Shown piece after piece: positions 24,133 through 38,200 of a stretch of 64,000 nt of DNA. Within the stretch, counting starts at the first letter, position 1. Each line of letters starts with the position of its first letter. Below the pieces are notes generated by a model. That model was not told the origin of the DNA and made no database searches. It worked only from the letters and a program-made list of their open reading frames with translations. Location of the stretch: positions 73,529-137,528 of the forward strand of contig CAMPET010000197.1 of the NCBI GenBank assembly GCA_946803715.1. The letters run 5' to 3'. The DNA comes from Beroe ovata. Taxonomy: Eukaryota; Ctenophora; Nuda; Beroida; Beroidae. Position numbers and translations under genes: made by a program.

Positions 24133-27100
24133 CACAACAAATGAGAGCTAGAGAGAGAGAGGCTATGCGATTGTCTGCTTCACACGATTAAAGGAACGAC
24201 AGGGGCCCGGTAATTTCCAGCAATTAGTACACATCTTGAAAGGGAGAGAGAGAGAGCAGTTGATTTGTAGTAGACGAATGACAGGGTGCTTCATTTAGAA
24301 GGGTCATTTGTACACGGGCAATTGGGAGAGCAGTGTGTTTGTGTATGCATAGTGAGATTGTAGAGGCCTGTCATGTGGGTGAGATCGTACTCGACATTGC
24401 GCGTCGCGTCATTAATCATGCACGTACGACGCGCGCGGGATAGGCAAATGGTGACCCTATGTTCCACGAATCATACTTAACAGAATTGAAGATCGCGCGT
24501 TCCATAAAGTTTACTTCGTGAACGCATCACGAAAACATTGCTTCATGGAACAGTCGCTACTATGGAATCACTGCCAAAACTAAAGAGAAAGGGGAGCCGG
24601 GAGGGGCTAAAAATTATTACTGAAAATAAGGTACTCTGTGTCAAACCAAAATATTAAGGGCAAAACCAGAAAATATGTTACGATTAGCGGAACCAAAGGT
24701 AAAATGTATGAAAATTCATTGAAATATCATCCTTTCAACCATTTGAGTTTTGTAGAAGAATTGGCAAATTCTAAGACGGCCGCGTTATAGGTAGGCTCGA
24801 AATGGCTGTCATAAAGCTGAAGCTAACACGTGCACAATAGAAACGCGTTAAAATCTATAATAGCGACAACATTCTAAGAATTGGAAAAAACAGCGTGCTT
24901 ATCGTCAACAAACAAGGATCAAAAGCGTCTGATTAAAACTGCTTTATTATTCTAAACAGTTTGATTTGATTATCAGTTCCAGTTCATTAGCTCGCGTTAA
25001 TGTGATATACCTAATCTAGTGAGGAATGTGTCCCGGAAGAGAAAAGCGATATAAAGGATCGATTCAGGGGAGAGAAAAACAAGGTACTATCGGAATATGA
25101 GTAGAAGGAAACCTTATGAATGTTATACGTTCTAATAACGTGTGCGTTGAATAAATCGGCTCATTGGGCTCATTGGTTTCCTAGTACATCTGATAACGAA
25201 AACTGTAAATGATGAGATTCGACTTGCAATACTCAGTAAGTTTACAGAATACAAAAATGTACATTTGAAACATGTAAACTTGTCAAGGAAAACCGAACTG
25301 CGAGCTATGGCGAAAACCGTCTTTGACACGTACATCGTACGTGTGAATGACTGTCTTCGCGGAGATTGATGACTAGATCATTAGCCAAGACTTTTTATTT
25401 TATTGTCTCACGCTTATTTCATCTCAGCAAGAGATCAAAAGCTCTACTCTTGCATGCGAAGATCTTCAGAAGGTTGATCGCGTATCTAATCATTGACAAT
25501 AACTCAGGGCAACATGATATAAAACAAGCATCTGTTTTACTCACGATGTTTAGTTTTGATCCTTGATACATTGCTTTGCTGTGAAGTATCCTTTCCGTTC
25601 AAACCATAGAATCTGCTATGTTAATGAGTCATGAAATAAAGTAATTGTCAATTACAGTTGCTAACTGAGCAGGCCTGAAATATAAGGATAACATCAAAGG
25701 TTGGTTGTCTTTGGAGAGGCTTAAATTTTAATGACATTGGCCAGCTAGTCGATACCAAATTAGCTATGCAAAGGTGAAAAATCTTTTAAAGCTTGTTTTT
25801 CGCTCAGTTATTGAATTGAATAGAATTGATCTGAACTTGGAAACCATTTGCATCCAATATGGCTGTCACAGTTTAATCCATACTAGACCTCTTACATGTT
25901 ATATAGTTTTGAAGTGACAGGAAAGTAAATAGCTTTCAATTGATTGTGTCTTATATAATTGAACTTAAAAGTTTCATCATTGCCGATTCAATACATGATA
26001 TAACAATACAGACAATGAAAGTTCAATTTGATTGAAACATACCGCTTATGATGGCAGAAACATGTTATAACTTATGCAATTATTAGTAAATTCATCCTCA
26101 TTCCATTGCAAGAATTGATTGAACGATCTGAAAATGGTTAGAATGAACTGATAGGATATATGTCACCAAATGCATGAGAGTTGAATAATGAGCAACCATC
26201 TCTAGCATATTGGAATGAATTACCACATCAACTCTCCAACAGCCCTGCATATGGTCCATGCAAGAATGCTTTCTTGAAGAACTTCAAATGTATTGAAAAA
26301 AGAACATCATCATAGATGTTGCATTGATAAGAGAATTTCTAGAAGGATAGCCAATCTTTTCTTCATTCCTTATATTCTTCTCATCATAATCCTCAATTAA
26401 TATTCACCAATCCTACAACACCCATAGGACAAAAACATTTTATGAACAGTAGCATGATAGGTGACATCAATCAGGCTTCCAGGTGCTAATCATCATGAGA
26501 GGTCTTTAGTTGATCAGTTCAAACTCACCATTCTGAATCTGTGTTGAGAAAAAAATTGCGAAAACTCAGTTTAGTTTTCTCAAGGATTAAGAAGGAATTC
26601 AATTATCAGTTCAGTTATCAGAGTCAAAATCTATTTAATCACAACAGCAGATGGACCATAATTTTACTGAAAATCTATGGATGCTCTAGCTATGAAGAGT
26701 GATATCTCTGGAGTACTAGTAATGACCATGAGGAAATCATGTGAGCACTTCAGCTGTATATAGCTCTAAAGAGAATAACAAGGTTATAAACACAACTTGT
26801 TGATAGAACAAGTATATCACTATTTTCATCAGTTACTCTGCTGAAGATCAAGAAGCACAGTATTAACATACTTCTTTCCATTTTCAACTCATGCTAACAA
26901 TTCAACCTCTTGTTCATATTCCAGCCAATACCGGACGAAGAGGGATCTAACAAAGTCCATTTAGTATTAAGGTGATAAGGATACATCTTTTAGATAATAT
27001 TTCAATCGATAATTTTGAATCTTGCGGTTCTGAAATAATGCAGTTATGAAGTGTTGTGTGCTGGAATGTAAAATTACTTTCTTGCTTCCGTCGCGCGGCG

Positions 27101-27804
27101 CGATTTTTCAATTGCATTTGCAGGGATCATATTTTGTGTTTATTTAATACTGTTAAATTTCTCCTTTAACCTAAAAAATTCGTTAAATCAGGTTTTGGTC
27201 TTCTATGGAGACGCGCGCCGCGCGCGAGAAACAGGTCGAGGTACGCTAACATTTGACAAGCGCCCGCGGGCGCAAGCAGCAGACACATAACACGCAGACA
27301 GATATATAAACAAGTGGACAAGATAACAAGTGGACAATGCAATATTGCATAGATGACGATCCGGAGAGGTAAGTTTATGACTTTTATAAAGTTGTACTTC
27401 ATTTTACTATAGCTTAAATTATCACACAATTTTAAAGTTATTGCTATAATCGTATATTCTTAAATCACAGGACTGTTTTTTCCTCATTGAAAGCAATATG
27501 AAATATCACACAACTTAAACATGACTCTTTGATTAATTAGGAAGTTCTATACATGGGTACTTTGAAATGATAGTAATGTTTCGAGAATGAAACTGAATAT
27601 TTGTGTTGATCCTCTATTTCATTTCTATTTCATTTCTATTTTATTTTTATTCTATTCTATTATTCAAGGAATTTGGTTGGTTAATTGCTCATTTGACTCT
27701 TTTATAGTGTTCTGATTAATATACCAAATCATCTCAACTGAATACTAACATTTACCATTCATAGTTGAGATTTGAGCCTTCATTAGTGCCTTTAGGTTTC
27801 AACA
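24133..27804. other. About 3.7 kb divergent intergenic region
   Basis: This separates the leftward SR-like gene from the rightward SKP1 gene. It is mainly AT-rich with no exon that matches a known protein or keeps a long frame. GA-rich patches (about 24150-24160 and 24240-24255) lie near the SR-like start. GC-rich palindromic islands occur near 24425-24440, 27090-27105 and 27210-27290; the last carries the gcgcgagaaacaggtcgagg motif shared with 46062-46105. TTTAG ends at 27795, nine bases before the SKP1 ATG. Confidence 0.5.
27090..27295. repeat. Dispersed GC-rich palindromic element
   Basis: It contains gcgcgccgcgcgcgagaaac followed by aggtcgaggtacgctaacat, matching the element at 46062-46105 (aggtcaggtaacatctgacaag), with related copies at 15238-15285 and 45650-45690. 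These are short copies of one repeat family in otherwise AT-rich DNA. Confidence 0.65.
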
Positions 27805-28293
27805 ATGCCCAACATCAAGCTACAAAGTAGTGATGGAGAGACTTTTGATGTGGATATTGCTATTGCTAAGCAATCTGGGACAATCAGTACTATGTTGGAG
27901 GATCTTGGTGTAGATGAAGAGGATGATGACCCTGTGCCTCTGCCAAATGTAAGTGCTATGATCCTAAAGAAGGTTATCACTTGGTGCAAGCACCACAAAG
28001 ATGACCCTCCAAAGCCTGAGGATGAAGAAAACATGGAGAAGAGAACTGATGACATTGACAGTTGGGACCAAGACTTTTTGAAAGTTGATCAAGGAACCTT
28101 ATTTGAGCTTATACTTGCAGCCAATTATCTGGACATTAAAGGTCTTTTGGATGTTACTTGCAAGACTGTTGCCAATATGATAAAAGGTAAGAAGGCTGAG
28201 GAAATCAGGAAAACCTTCAACATCAAGAATGATTTTACACCTGAGGAAGAAGAGCAGATTCGCAAAGAGAATGAATGGTGCGAAGATCCATAG
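27805..28293 (+). CDS. SKP1: SKP1, SCF ubiquitin-ligase adaptor (162 aa)
   Basis: It bridges cullin 1 to F-box proteins in SCF E3 ligases. The frame starts [18 protein letters not shown] and contains the invariant [19 protein letters not shown] and [12 protein letters not shown], ending NEWCEDP; human SKP1 is 163 aa and ends similarly. The coding region has no intron. The acceptor-like CCTTTAG lies 9 bases before the ATG, so a 5' UTR intron or trans-splice site is likely. The AMPK beta gene starts 434 bp after the stop on the same strand. Confidence 0.97.
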   Translation: MPNIKLQSSDGETFDVDIAIAKQSGTISTMLEDLGVDEEDDDPVPLPNVSAMILKKVITWCKHHKDDPPKPEDEENMEKRTDDIDSWDQDFLKVDQGTLFELILAANYLDIKGLLDVTCKTVANMIKGKKAEEIRKTFNIKNDFTPEEEEQIRKENEWCEDP

Positions 28294-28726
28294 AGCTGTA
28301 CTGGACTCTTGGTGTAGAGCAGTTTATATAATGGAGTATATAATGAGTTATTGTATAAGAATACTGCTTACTGCTATTGGTGATAGAAAATTTTTCTGAA
28401 AATCAAAGCTTCTTCTTTAACATTCATTTTTCCTTTCTAAAAATGGTCTGTGGATATTGTTAAAGAGAACTTCTTTATATCAAAGTTGTTTGAAGCCTCA
28501 TAACAAGATCAGGCAATATCTTGAGTTGATAGTGATATGCCTAATTTGATATTTGTTTGTTTGTAGTATTCTATTCTCTATTCACTTCGAATTCCTTGCT
28601 CTTACTTTGATCTACAATAACAGGGAAATAACTATTATAGTTTAACCATCTTAAGTAATTATGAAATGCTCTCTGTTATTATTTTTTATTGCTCTCAATA
28701 GATATGAAAAGTTAGGGTATTGCTCC

Positions 28727-31696
28727 ATGGGTCAAGGGCAATCACAGAGACAAGAGGACTATGCCATTGAAGAGAATTCAAATGAGCCTGTGATTATAAG
28801 AGAGGTATTTCAAATGATGCTGACTGTAAGCTGAGCTAATTTGATGAAGTTGTGTTATTCATCATAACACACTTAATCAAGTCAATTTGTCGATTTATAG
28901 CATTCCATGGATGGTATCCGAATTTCTGACGATCACCGAGAAGTGAAAATTCAATCTCAATTCCAGGTAAAGCCAGCAGAGAAACCTGTTGTTCAAGAAC
29001 GTAAGATCCCAGTCCTTTTCAAATGGCAGGAGCTTGTCGCTGACACAAAGAGTGGTGTCTCTTTGAGCGGCTCATTCAATGGATGGGAGAAAGTCCCCAT
29101 GAAATTGTGTGATAATGAATACATTGAATCTATAGGTCAGTGAGAAAGATGTTCCAGTTACTGATATCTATTCAACTCGTTTGTGAATATCCGACATCAG
29201 CCCTTTGATTATTTTGAAGTGACTGAAGGGCTAACTGACTCTTCCACTCAGATTTGATGCCAGGAACATATGAGTTCAAGTTCTATGTGGATGGAGAGTG
29301 GAAACATGACCCGAAGCTCAACAATGCTCCTAATAAATTCGGTTATTCACGTATTGAAAAAGTGTTGTTCTGCTCACATAGTTATCTTTCCATTTGCTCC
29401 CTCCCTTTGATTACCCAGTATCTTTACACCGTAGTTTAGTAGTCGTCTCACACTGAATAGTGAACTCAGAGATGTACCTAGCATTCACTAATGAGTATGA
29501 ATTAACCCCCAGTAACTGTGGTCCCATCGTGTGCCATGATGTTTGCTCTCATCTCCATTCTCACTCGATTCTCGCCACGAAATAATGTCATATCCATATA
29601 TCCTCCCACAGGCAGCTACAATAACGTTATCACAGTTACAAGGGAAGATAGCTCCCTGTGCATCTGCAGTAAGGACCCATCAGAAAGCACTAAAACATTC
29701 AATTACAAAGACCTGGGAGGTAAATAATTGCCCTTAATTACAATTTACCAACTCCGTGCATTGTACACTGTGTAACAACTTGGTTTTATAATATCATTTG
29801 GCTTAGTGACCACGATATGCAGGAAATGTGATTTGAAATATGCGATTTTTATGTGCAAAAGTTGTTTTTAGAGGATCAAATCACATGCTTTACACAGAAT
29901 CAATGCTTTACACTGGAAAAAACCAATGCTTAACACAGAACGTCATTTTCCGTGTGTGAAATGCTGTGTGTGCACTGTAAAGCTTATATTTGATGTGGGG
30001 TTTCTGACGTTCACTTTTGACGGTGCCGACTGTAGACACGTTTTCTGTCAGCGAAAATGAAGGGATTACCACATATAGAATCCTGTTGCCATCATAAATC
30101 TAAATTGTTGAGGTTAGGAGGAAAATCGGATCTGAATTGCCTTGCTATTTCAGGTCCTTTCCATTCCTTGGAATTTTGCCAACTATTCACCGAACTACAT
30201 GACACTGCACAAATATGTTTATAGTGTTGTATACCATCACACCTGTACACCTTGTCTCTACTATTATAAACTCGATGCTTCTTACAAAAGTATAAGGATT
30301 ACAGCAATAATCTAACTGTTTGGATTAACTTGATTGCTTAAGTTCTCAAGGGTGGTCTCGCAATCACTCCGACAATTGATCAATCGTTGTTAATTAAAGA
30401 ACTGTTTGTTATCATGCATCATATCGATGTAATATACAGGAGCATCTTACGACGTACTTCCCAACAATATTCGTAGAATCGGTCAGAGAAAATATCGCAA
30501 AATTTCAAGATTACCTTTTTTCATATCTCCCTCTAGAACTGGATCAGAAGTATTCAGATGACGGGTTCACCAGTGAAATACCCGATATGAGTATTTACAA
30601 CAACGCCGGTCCACCACCCCAGCTTCCCGTACAACTCAGCAGGGGAATTCTCAATGCTGAGACAGATCAGAGCACAGACCCGACCCTCCTACCAGAACCG
30701 CAGGTAGATAACCCCGGAAGCGCTATCATGGCGCTCTTGTGGCGCTGCGGTGACGTTCTAGTGGCGTTCTAGTGGCGTCGCTGTTCTGAAGAATGCCCAT
30801 ATCACCTGCGATTATTTGATTGTTTTACCGATAACTGCGTTAGAGTGAATGACGGAGTTAACCTCAGCAATTCTAACATTTGTGTAGCATGTTCGTTGTT
30901 TGGTTGAATCCAAGTTCGTCGTTAACTAGATACTTGATGATAACAACGATAATTTGCTAATCAGGTTGTTAACGAACAGCAAATTTGTATGGAACGCGCG
31001 GAGTTAAAACGACAATGTGACGAACAAAGCCAAATTTGTCTCTGAAAAAATTCCTCGATCGATCGCGCGCGGCGTGCGCGCTTACGCACAAAATTAAATG
31101 ATAGTTGTTGGGCGCGCGAGGAAAATAAAATATCAAGATTACAATCCGCAACATTGATATGAAAGTGCCTTTGATTCAATAGTTCTTCGCTGATGAATGG
31201 TGGAAGTGCCTCATTTTTCACAAACACATAGCGTGAGAATGTTATGATTCCCGTTTATACGGCAGTATGAAATGAACTGACCATCAATTATAGTAGGAAG
31301 GGAGTGTGCGCTGTCCAGTGTAAAACCTGTCATTTGATGTGTTGGAAAACGAATTAATGAACCATAACTTTTCCCAAGAGTATACAGTACATTATTCAAA
31401 ATATCATAATGCAGTTTGAATAGCTATCCGATCCTATAGCGGTAGCCTCAAACTTGCAACTTGCTGAAATACGATGAGTTAACGGAATTTTGCGACTTTT
31501 TTGGACAATTTATTGAACAAAGCCCAAGTACGATTTCACCACCTCTCTCTCTCTCTTTCCTCAGCACGTGCTGCTGAATCACCTGTACGCGCTGACTGTT
31601 CGTGACGGTGTCATGGTGTTAGGGGCCACACATCGGTACAAGAGGAAATACGTAACGACCATGCTGTACAAGCCCATACTCAAGAGCGAGTACTAG
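28727..31696 (+). CDS. PRKAB-like: AMP-activated protein kinase beta subunit (269 aa, 6 exons)
   Basis: This is the scaffold of the AMPK heterotrimer, binding glycogen and the alpha and gamma subunits. Exons: 28727-28804, 28901-29135, 29252-29341, 29612-29719, 30537-30703, 31565-31696; phases agree. The N-terminus MGQGQS is suited to N-myristoylation. The CBM48 module spans [21 protein letters not shown] and GSYNNVITV, keeping the sugar-binding Trp, Lys and Asn positions. The C-terminal domain has [23 protein letters not shown] and [14 protein letters not shown]. Length matches animal beta subunits (270-272). The position of human beta1 Ser108 appears to be Cys (PMKLCDNEY). Exon 3 uses a weak donor (GTTATT). 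CTCTCAATAG lies 25 bases before the ATG. Confidence 0.96.
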
Positions 31697-32260
31697 CTCT
31701 CGTGACCTATAGGAGGAGGGAGGGGTTGTTCCAGATATAAGTGCTATTCAATGTGGAGAAAACTGTCAGAGAGATAACAGTGAGAGAGATTGCTGTTCAG
31801 AGACAGTTGTGTGAGGGACGCCCTCTGTGCGAGAAAGAAGCGTCAGGACTTGGTTCTGTCTTATTCAGAGAGAAATTGGAAATACCACTGTAATTGAAAT
31901 GGACGGCGTGGGAGTGTAGCGTATCAAGTGAGATACCGATAGTGATTGAGGCTGATGTATGACTTGTTTTGATGTAATTTTGAATTTAACTTGTTTGAGG
32001 ATTTGAGTTTACTCTAAAAGCTGGATGATCATACCCTTTGAAGATCAACCAGCTTTAACCTAACCTCAAAATCCAGATATTTATATACGATCAGTTTCTA
32101 CGTTGAATTTTTTAGCTGATAATTCTTATGAAAATTTTAATCTCATTACATTTTCGTCATTTTTACTTGATTGCTAGTCTCTGAATGGTATCACAATTTT
32201 TTCAATGATTACAGTTCTTTATATCAGTCTAAAGTCAAACACCCGTTAATAGGCAAGATT
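31697..32260 (+). other. Short intergenic region AMPK beta to CDCA7
   Basis: It holds the AMPK beta 3' UTR and the lead-in to CDCA7. TATATCAG ends at 32227 and the sequence from 32228 is open in the CDCA7 frame, so the acceptor of the first visible CDCA7 exon is there. No other gene is seen. Confidence 0.5.
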
Positions 32261-35200
32261 ATGACAGGCAGTAAGGTATCAGAGTATGAGAAGAGCAGAC
32301 AGGAGAAGATTAGTCGAAATAAAGCCATGGTGAGGACTGAATAACGGTATACTTCTCTGTCACGAGTTGATTGTTTCCTGAAACAATCTAATTTCAATAT
32401 GATGTATTCCTGATTTTTCATTATCAATCACCTAATTCAACAATTTTTTTCAGTTGGAGAGTCTATTCCCTGACCTTGCCACCCTCAAAACACCACGGAC
32501 CATATCTCTCACTCCCAGGAGGAAAGAACGACGGGTAAATGTAGCAGAACCTGAGTTCAACATAATTAGCTGATTATATCGCGCTAGATACTTACCTGTT
32601 TTTAAGTTTTTCCTGGTCTAAAGTAAGTTTTTACGGGCTAATAAGCAGAAATCAAGCCCGCAAAGTGTCCTGTGACACAGATGAATTTAGCTGTCGCCAT
32701 GGAAACTGCGTGTTTTCGTAGGAAATTTAGAAAGTACCTATGTGTACTCAGTGAAAGGAAGTCGGATTTAGAGAGAGGGAGAAATCTTTGTATTTCACTT
32801 GTGTGACATATAGCTAACGAGAGCTCTGACTTGCACTGTAGTTAGCACTTATCGAAATTCTGGGTGGTCTGGTGTAATACTGTGAAAGTGTTCCATGTGA
32901 AATTTCCGAAGTACATATTATGGAAACTTAGAAGCTGAGATTACAGCTACGAGAGTACAGCTAGATTCAAATAACACGCCAGACATATTATATTGATACA
33001 CCCTTTTAGCCCAACCGATATGAGAATTATCATACCCCCTTGAAGACACCCTTTATCAACATAAGTAGATATTATTGATATCCCTCCGAATTTTCTCTCA
33101 CCCCACTGTCCTCTCTCTTTCCTCAGTCCTCTCTCTCTTTCCTCAGAAACGGTTCTCTTCACCGTACCACGTGGAGAGGTCATCCTCATCTCGGGTGGTG
33201 GTGAGGAGAAACCCGGACAGACAAGCTAGAACCGCACTCACCCCGTCCTACTGCCCTCCAGGTGAGGTGGGGAGGGTGAGGAGTGAGTGTTTCCTTCATG
33301 AGATCAGGAAAATCAAGTAAAGAAAAATCTGTGGATTTGGAATGAGATTCACAGTTAATTTGTTTTTACAGGTAGCACAATATCAAAATCAACTGGATCA
33401 TGCTCGCTCGATGAGGAGTACTTTTCAAAAGAGAGTAAAATGCGTTCGTTCAGAGTAAGTCATTATTTCACTGTCATAAATCTTTTTTTATTTTCTACTT
33501 ATCATTCTCTTATTTAATATTCATTTATTCATTGCTCCTCAAAAACACGCAGTTTGTTAGAATCACCATGAGTCATCAGGAGTTCATGTTCAGTAGGTCA
33601 CATTACTGATGTCTCTCATTTCAACCTGAGTCCCAATTGTCCCACCCCGGGGACCGAGTGACAGTTTGTCCCACAAACTCCGCACCCACCGTCCCACCTC
33701 AGCTACTTTCTCCCTCGCAAAGCATCTCAAACCCTCCAGTCGCACAAAGTAGATGATAGCATTTGTCATTGAGTTGATTACCGCCGTATGGGTATAGATA
33801 GCCCCGTATGTCATTCCGAAGAGCATTTGTTTTTGACCCCAAATTGCGTGCGCATAGTTTATCTGACCCTCCGAAAACACATACAAAGCGTCCCCGATAA
33901 CGATACACCAGAACAGCGCGTTACACACAAGGTAAACCAGAACCAGGATAAGGATCGTGATGGTGGCGTGCTTTTTGCGTGCCCACTTGGATGTTTTCTT
34001 GTCTTTCCGTGGCGTGTTAGGTATCCGCCAATTCTCTTTCCGAGGAGCAACTGGCGTGTAGTTATAGCACGTCTGGTCCGGCGTGTTGTTGCCATAGCTA
34101 CCAGCCTGATCATGGGCGTGCTCGCATTGGCTATCGGCATGATCCTGCGAGTGGTCGTCATGGAAATGCTGTAGAGGTGCAAAGAGGTTATCCGGTGAAT
34201 ACTGATCAACGGACGATAGTTGCTCTGTGATTCCCGTGTTTGCCAAACTTTCCTCAGTGGTGCGTCTGCTGACAGCTCTACTGAACGATGCACTCCTATT
34301 GTACGTTGTGACGTCACTTTTCTCCAGCCTACACGACGCTGATCCGTTGCCATTCACCTTCCCCGTGACCTCCTTTGCAAAGTTATCTGGAGTACTCCGT
34401 CTCTCCTTATTACTCGAACTATCCAGATCCCTTGATTTGTTCCTGTTGAGCGATCGTTCCGATTCCTCTCTGTTAAGCGCCCGTTCGGACCAGTATAACG
34501 TGAAGAATGTAGCGAGGGAGAACCCCACGATTGGAATGGCTGGAACGAGCATTTCACAGATGTAGAGGAGAAAATAGCTGATCTTATCGATTATCTGGAT
34601 GTTATCAGTTTCGATCATGCTCACCGTACACCCCATGATGAAGGGATTGAAGTTGTAATCCTCGCCTCCATTATACCAGAAATTCATGGTGGCTTTGAAC
34701 ACCTGGATCACAGTGTATCCGATGGTCAGCCCTGGGAGAACCCCCCGCCGTATTTTCTTGAGTGGGTACACCATGCATCGCCACCGGGTGATCGATAGCA
34801 CCGCCACCAGGAACACAGACAGCCCGGCGCCGGTGTGCCACGCTACTCCCCACATGTTGCATACAAAGGGGCTGGAAAAGGGGCCAGCGTGGGTGTGGTC
34901 GGACGAGAACGCGAATATGACGGTGAAGAGCATGATGGAGCACATCATGAGGTCGACTGAGCTGATGGCCAGGAACAAGCAGTTTACCCCCGACTGCGCA
35001 GTTTTCCTGCTGATGAAGTAGGAGAGACAAATGAGGTTGAGAGGGGTACCGATAACAAGCTCGAGCAGAGAGAGAGTGCCGAGAGAATGGTAGTATCCGT
35101 CCGGAATTGTCATATCCTGGCCGGNTGAGAGTGCGTCTGTGTGTGTGTATGTCTGTGTCTGTCTGTCTGTGTGTGAGTGTGAGAGTGCGTCTGTGTGTGA

Positions 35201-38200
35201 GTGTGTGTGTATGTCTGTGTGTGAGTGTGTGCCTGTCTGTGTGTGATGCTACTTCGGCCCTATCAATCTAACTCTAAGTTTAGAGGGATATCGGTGTGAA
35301 CTATATGTTACTATCACCTATTACCAGATTCTAATTACTTAGAGCATTCCTTCTATAAATTACAACTGATATGGAAAAAGGATGGTGATGATAACAGACA
35401 CGAGAATTACAACTTGTAATATAAATGAGTCCACACGGGCTGGTGTAATTGTTAGCACATTGTGTGAGAAAGAGAGTTGGTACAGGTGGATCACGAGCGA
35501 TGATATAGAATATGTATCGTGATACTCTAAATTATGGAAATTGAAAATTAATAAGTTCATCTCTTATCTACCGCTGCTATTTCCATAAAACTCCACCTGT
35601 TGAGGAAGCTTTGCAGCAATATTTTATCAATGGGCAGATGACTGCATCAACACCTACAGCATTTATCGCTTTCAACTATCGGTTAAACGATTAAATTCAT
35701 GATCGAAATATTCATAGTAGGAACTCGCAACGTTAACTGGAGATGGAATAATAAAGTTATAAAAACAATGTTTTATTCCGATTAGGTGATTGTGAAGATT
35801 GGGTGTGGCAACCACTCACAAAATGCAAAGTGTGGTATTTACAAGCATGGAAACAAGTTTTATCCACTGAAATATTTTAGCACTGCTTGACACTTATAGC
35901 TGATGCAACGTGTGCCTACGCTCGTGTGTGTCAGCGAGAGATGCATGTTTTTATCATTCCCCACTCTGACTCTGTAATCTGTTTCTGTGTACTCAAGGTG
36001 ATGATGTGAAACCTGTCTATTTGCTCGGTGTTTTGAGAGAACATGGTGTGTTATAGTATTATTATATCGCGAGTGAAGCACATGGCTATATCTCACACAC
36101 AGAGTGAGGGATGGGTTATGTTGTGTTTCGGGAACTGGCCGTGCCATAATTGTGGAATGTGAAACAGGAAACAGAGAATGTTGGGAAAAAATATATTGAG
36201 TGTTTGTTCTCCAGCTCTCTGACATGTCAGACATTCCGAAATGAGATTATTTGAGAGTTTGGTGTACCATGGCCATGGACTTGATTATAGTTGTCGAGTG
36301 AGAGAGAGAGAGAAAGCCTGACTATGATAACACCACACCAAGTTAAAAGTCTTCTGGATTATGACAGATGATAGGTGGGCATCGTCGTCGATGCGATTGA
36401 AAATGTTCAAATATATACTCTGTTTCAAGCTTATCTCGAGGCACCATCAAAAGCAACTGCATTTACCATACGAAACCAGACTGATTACTCGGGAACACGA
36501 CTGGTTTCTGTTAATCTGTCATCTGAAGCAGATTATTTAGTACTTTGACACATCTCCGGCAATAAATCTGATTATGAAATACCCCGATCTTCACTCATTG
36601 ACAAGTTACAGCGCGGGAGGTACTCAGTGATACTGATAATAAAGTGTCCGGTAAGGATCAGAGTCGACTTTGTTTTTAATAAATCCCGGGTGATAGGAAT
36701 ATCATTGATTTGACAGGTTCAAACTTGATCCGTCCATTCCCACGCTAAAACTATCTGCTTCATTAACAACGTCAATCCTTGACATTATCATTTATCATCC
36801 CACGTAGCTGGGGAAATACGACGATTGAGATAAGTCCCTATCTCCCTCACAATCACATTGATCCATGAAATCTCCCTCGCAATCACATTGATCCATGAAA
36901 TCTCGCTACGCGACACGATTTATAATTGCATCTAATTACCTTGCCCCCCCCTCCCTTTCATTACCCTACCCCCATTCTGCACCTTGCCCCGGCCACCTTC
37001 TCATCACCCNCCCCCCTCTTATTACCCCCTCTTATTACCTTGCCCCCTTCGTATTACCTTGTCCCGTACTACGCAGGGGTACCAGTCATCCCCTACCCGG
37101 ATAGAGGTCGATGGGAGTTGTGATGTTGCACGGCACGGTGCCAAACCAGCGCATAACGTGTGGGAGAAGAAATACGATCGGATAAATGTGAGTATCAGCC
37201 ATATCCGGAAGTATATGGTATCCTTAGCAACGCTCCATAACAACGGTCATTGTTGCTAGCAACATTTCTATAGCAACGATTTCATCAGGGCACGACATGT
37301 CACCAGTGTAGACAGAAGACACTTGACGCCAAGACACGCTGTCGAAACAAGTACTGCAGTGGGGTAAGAGGGCAGTTTTGTGGCGTTTGCCTGCTCAACA
37401 GATATGGAGAGAATATTGAGGATGCCATTGAGGATAAGGTTTGTATTCACCCATAATCTCTGTTTCCTTGTACCACTTGAAGAACAAATTTGTTAACGCT
37501 CTCCTCCACTTTACCTCTAAACCACTCTAACTCCCCCCCCAACTCCCACCCCCTCCCTAATCCAACTCCCCCAACTCCCACTCTCCCCAACTCCCACTCT
37601 CCCTTACTCTAACTTCTCCCCTAACTCCAATTCCCCTAACTCCAATTACCCTTACTCTAACTTCACTCCCCTAACTCCGACCATCCCGCTCTTTAGACAT
37701 GGGTCTGTCCGCCGTGTAAAGGTTATTGCAACTGTTCTATATGCTTGACAAGGAAGGGCAAAGGTCCCACTGGAATTCTAGTTCCCACTGTGAGGGAACA
37801 GGGATTCTCCAGTGTAAAGGAATACCTTGCAAGGTACAGTGAAATCTGTCAGCATTCTCCTTTCCACTTCATCAGGAAAGAGCAAATTTTGTGGGAAAAC
37901 AGAATCGATATCGAGCTCGTGTGAAAGTTAAATTTTGGAACAGAAATATGCGGTAGAATTCTTAAAGTCGGTGGTCGAAGTGAGAAATAAACATGCAAGG
38001 GAACTTATGCAGTTTTTGAATTAGCAAGTTTATTGTGTTTCATGCGCAGGGTGATAATGAAAATGTTTCAGTTTCGATGGTGATGAAAAGGGCGGTGAAA
38101 ACTCTGGGAACGAGTCACGAGAGGAAATCGAGATAGAAGACGAAGATAACGTGACAGGAAATCAGAGTGATTCGGAAAGCGAGGCTATGGAGTACCACGA

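Noticed and set aside
30439-30536. An additional AMPK beta exon before 30537
   Set aside because: Exon 4 joins directly to 30537 in phase and matches the expected EIPD region; the open stretch before it has no homology.
33788-34353. Plus- and minus-strand frames overlapping the nested GPCR
   Set aside because: Other-frame shadows of the receptor's loop 3; the seven-transmembrane frame explains the locus.
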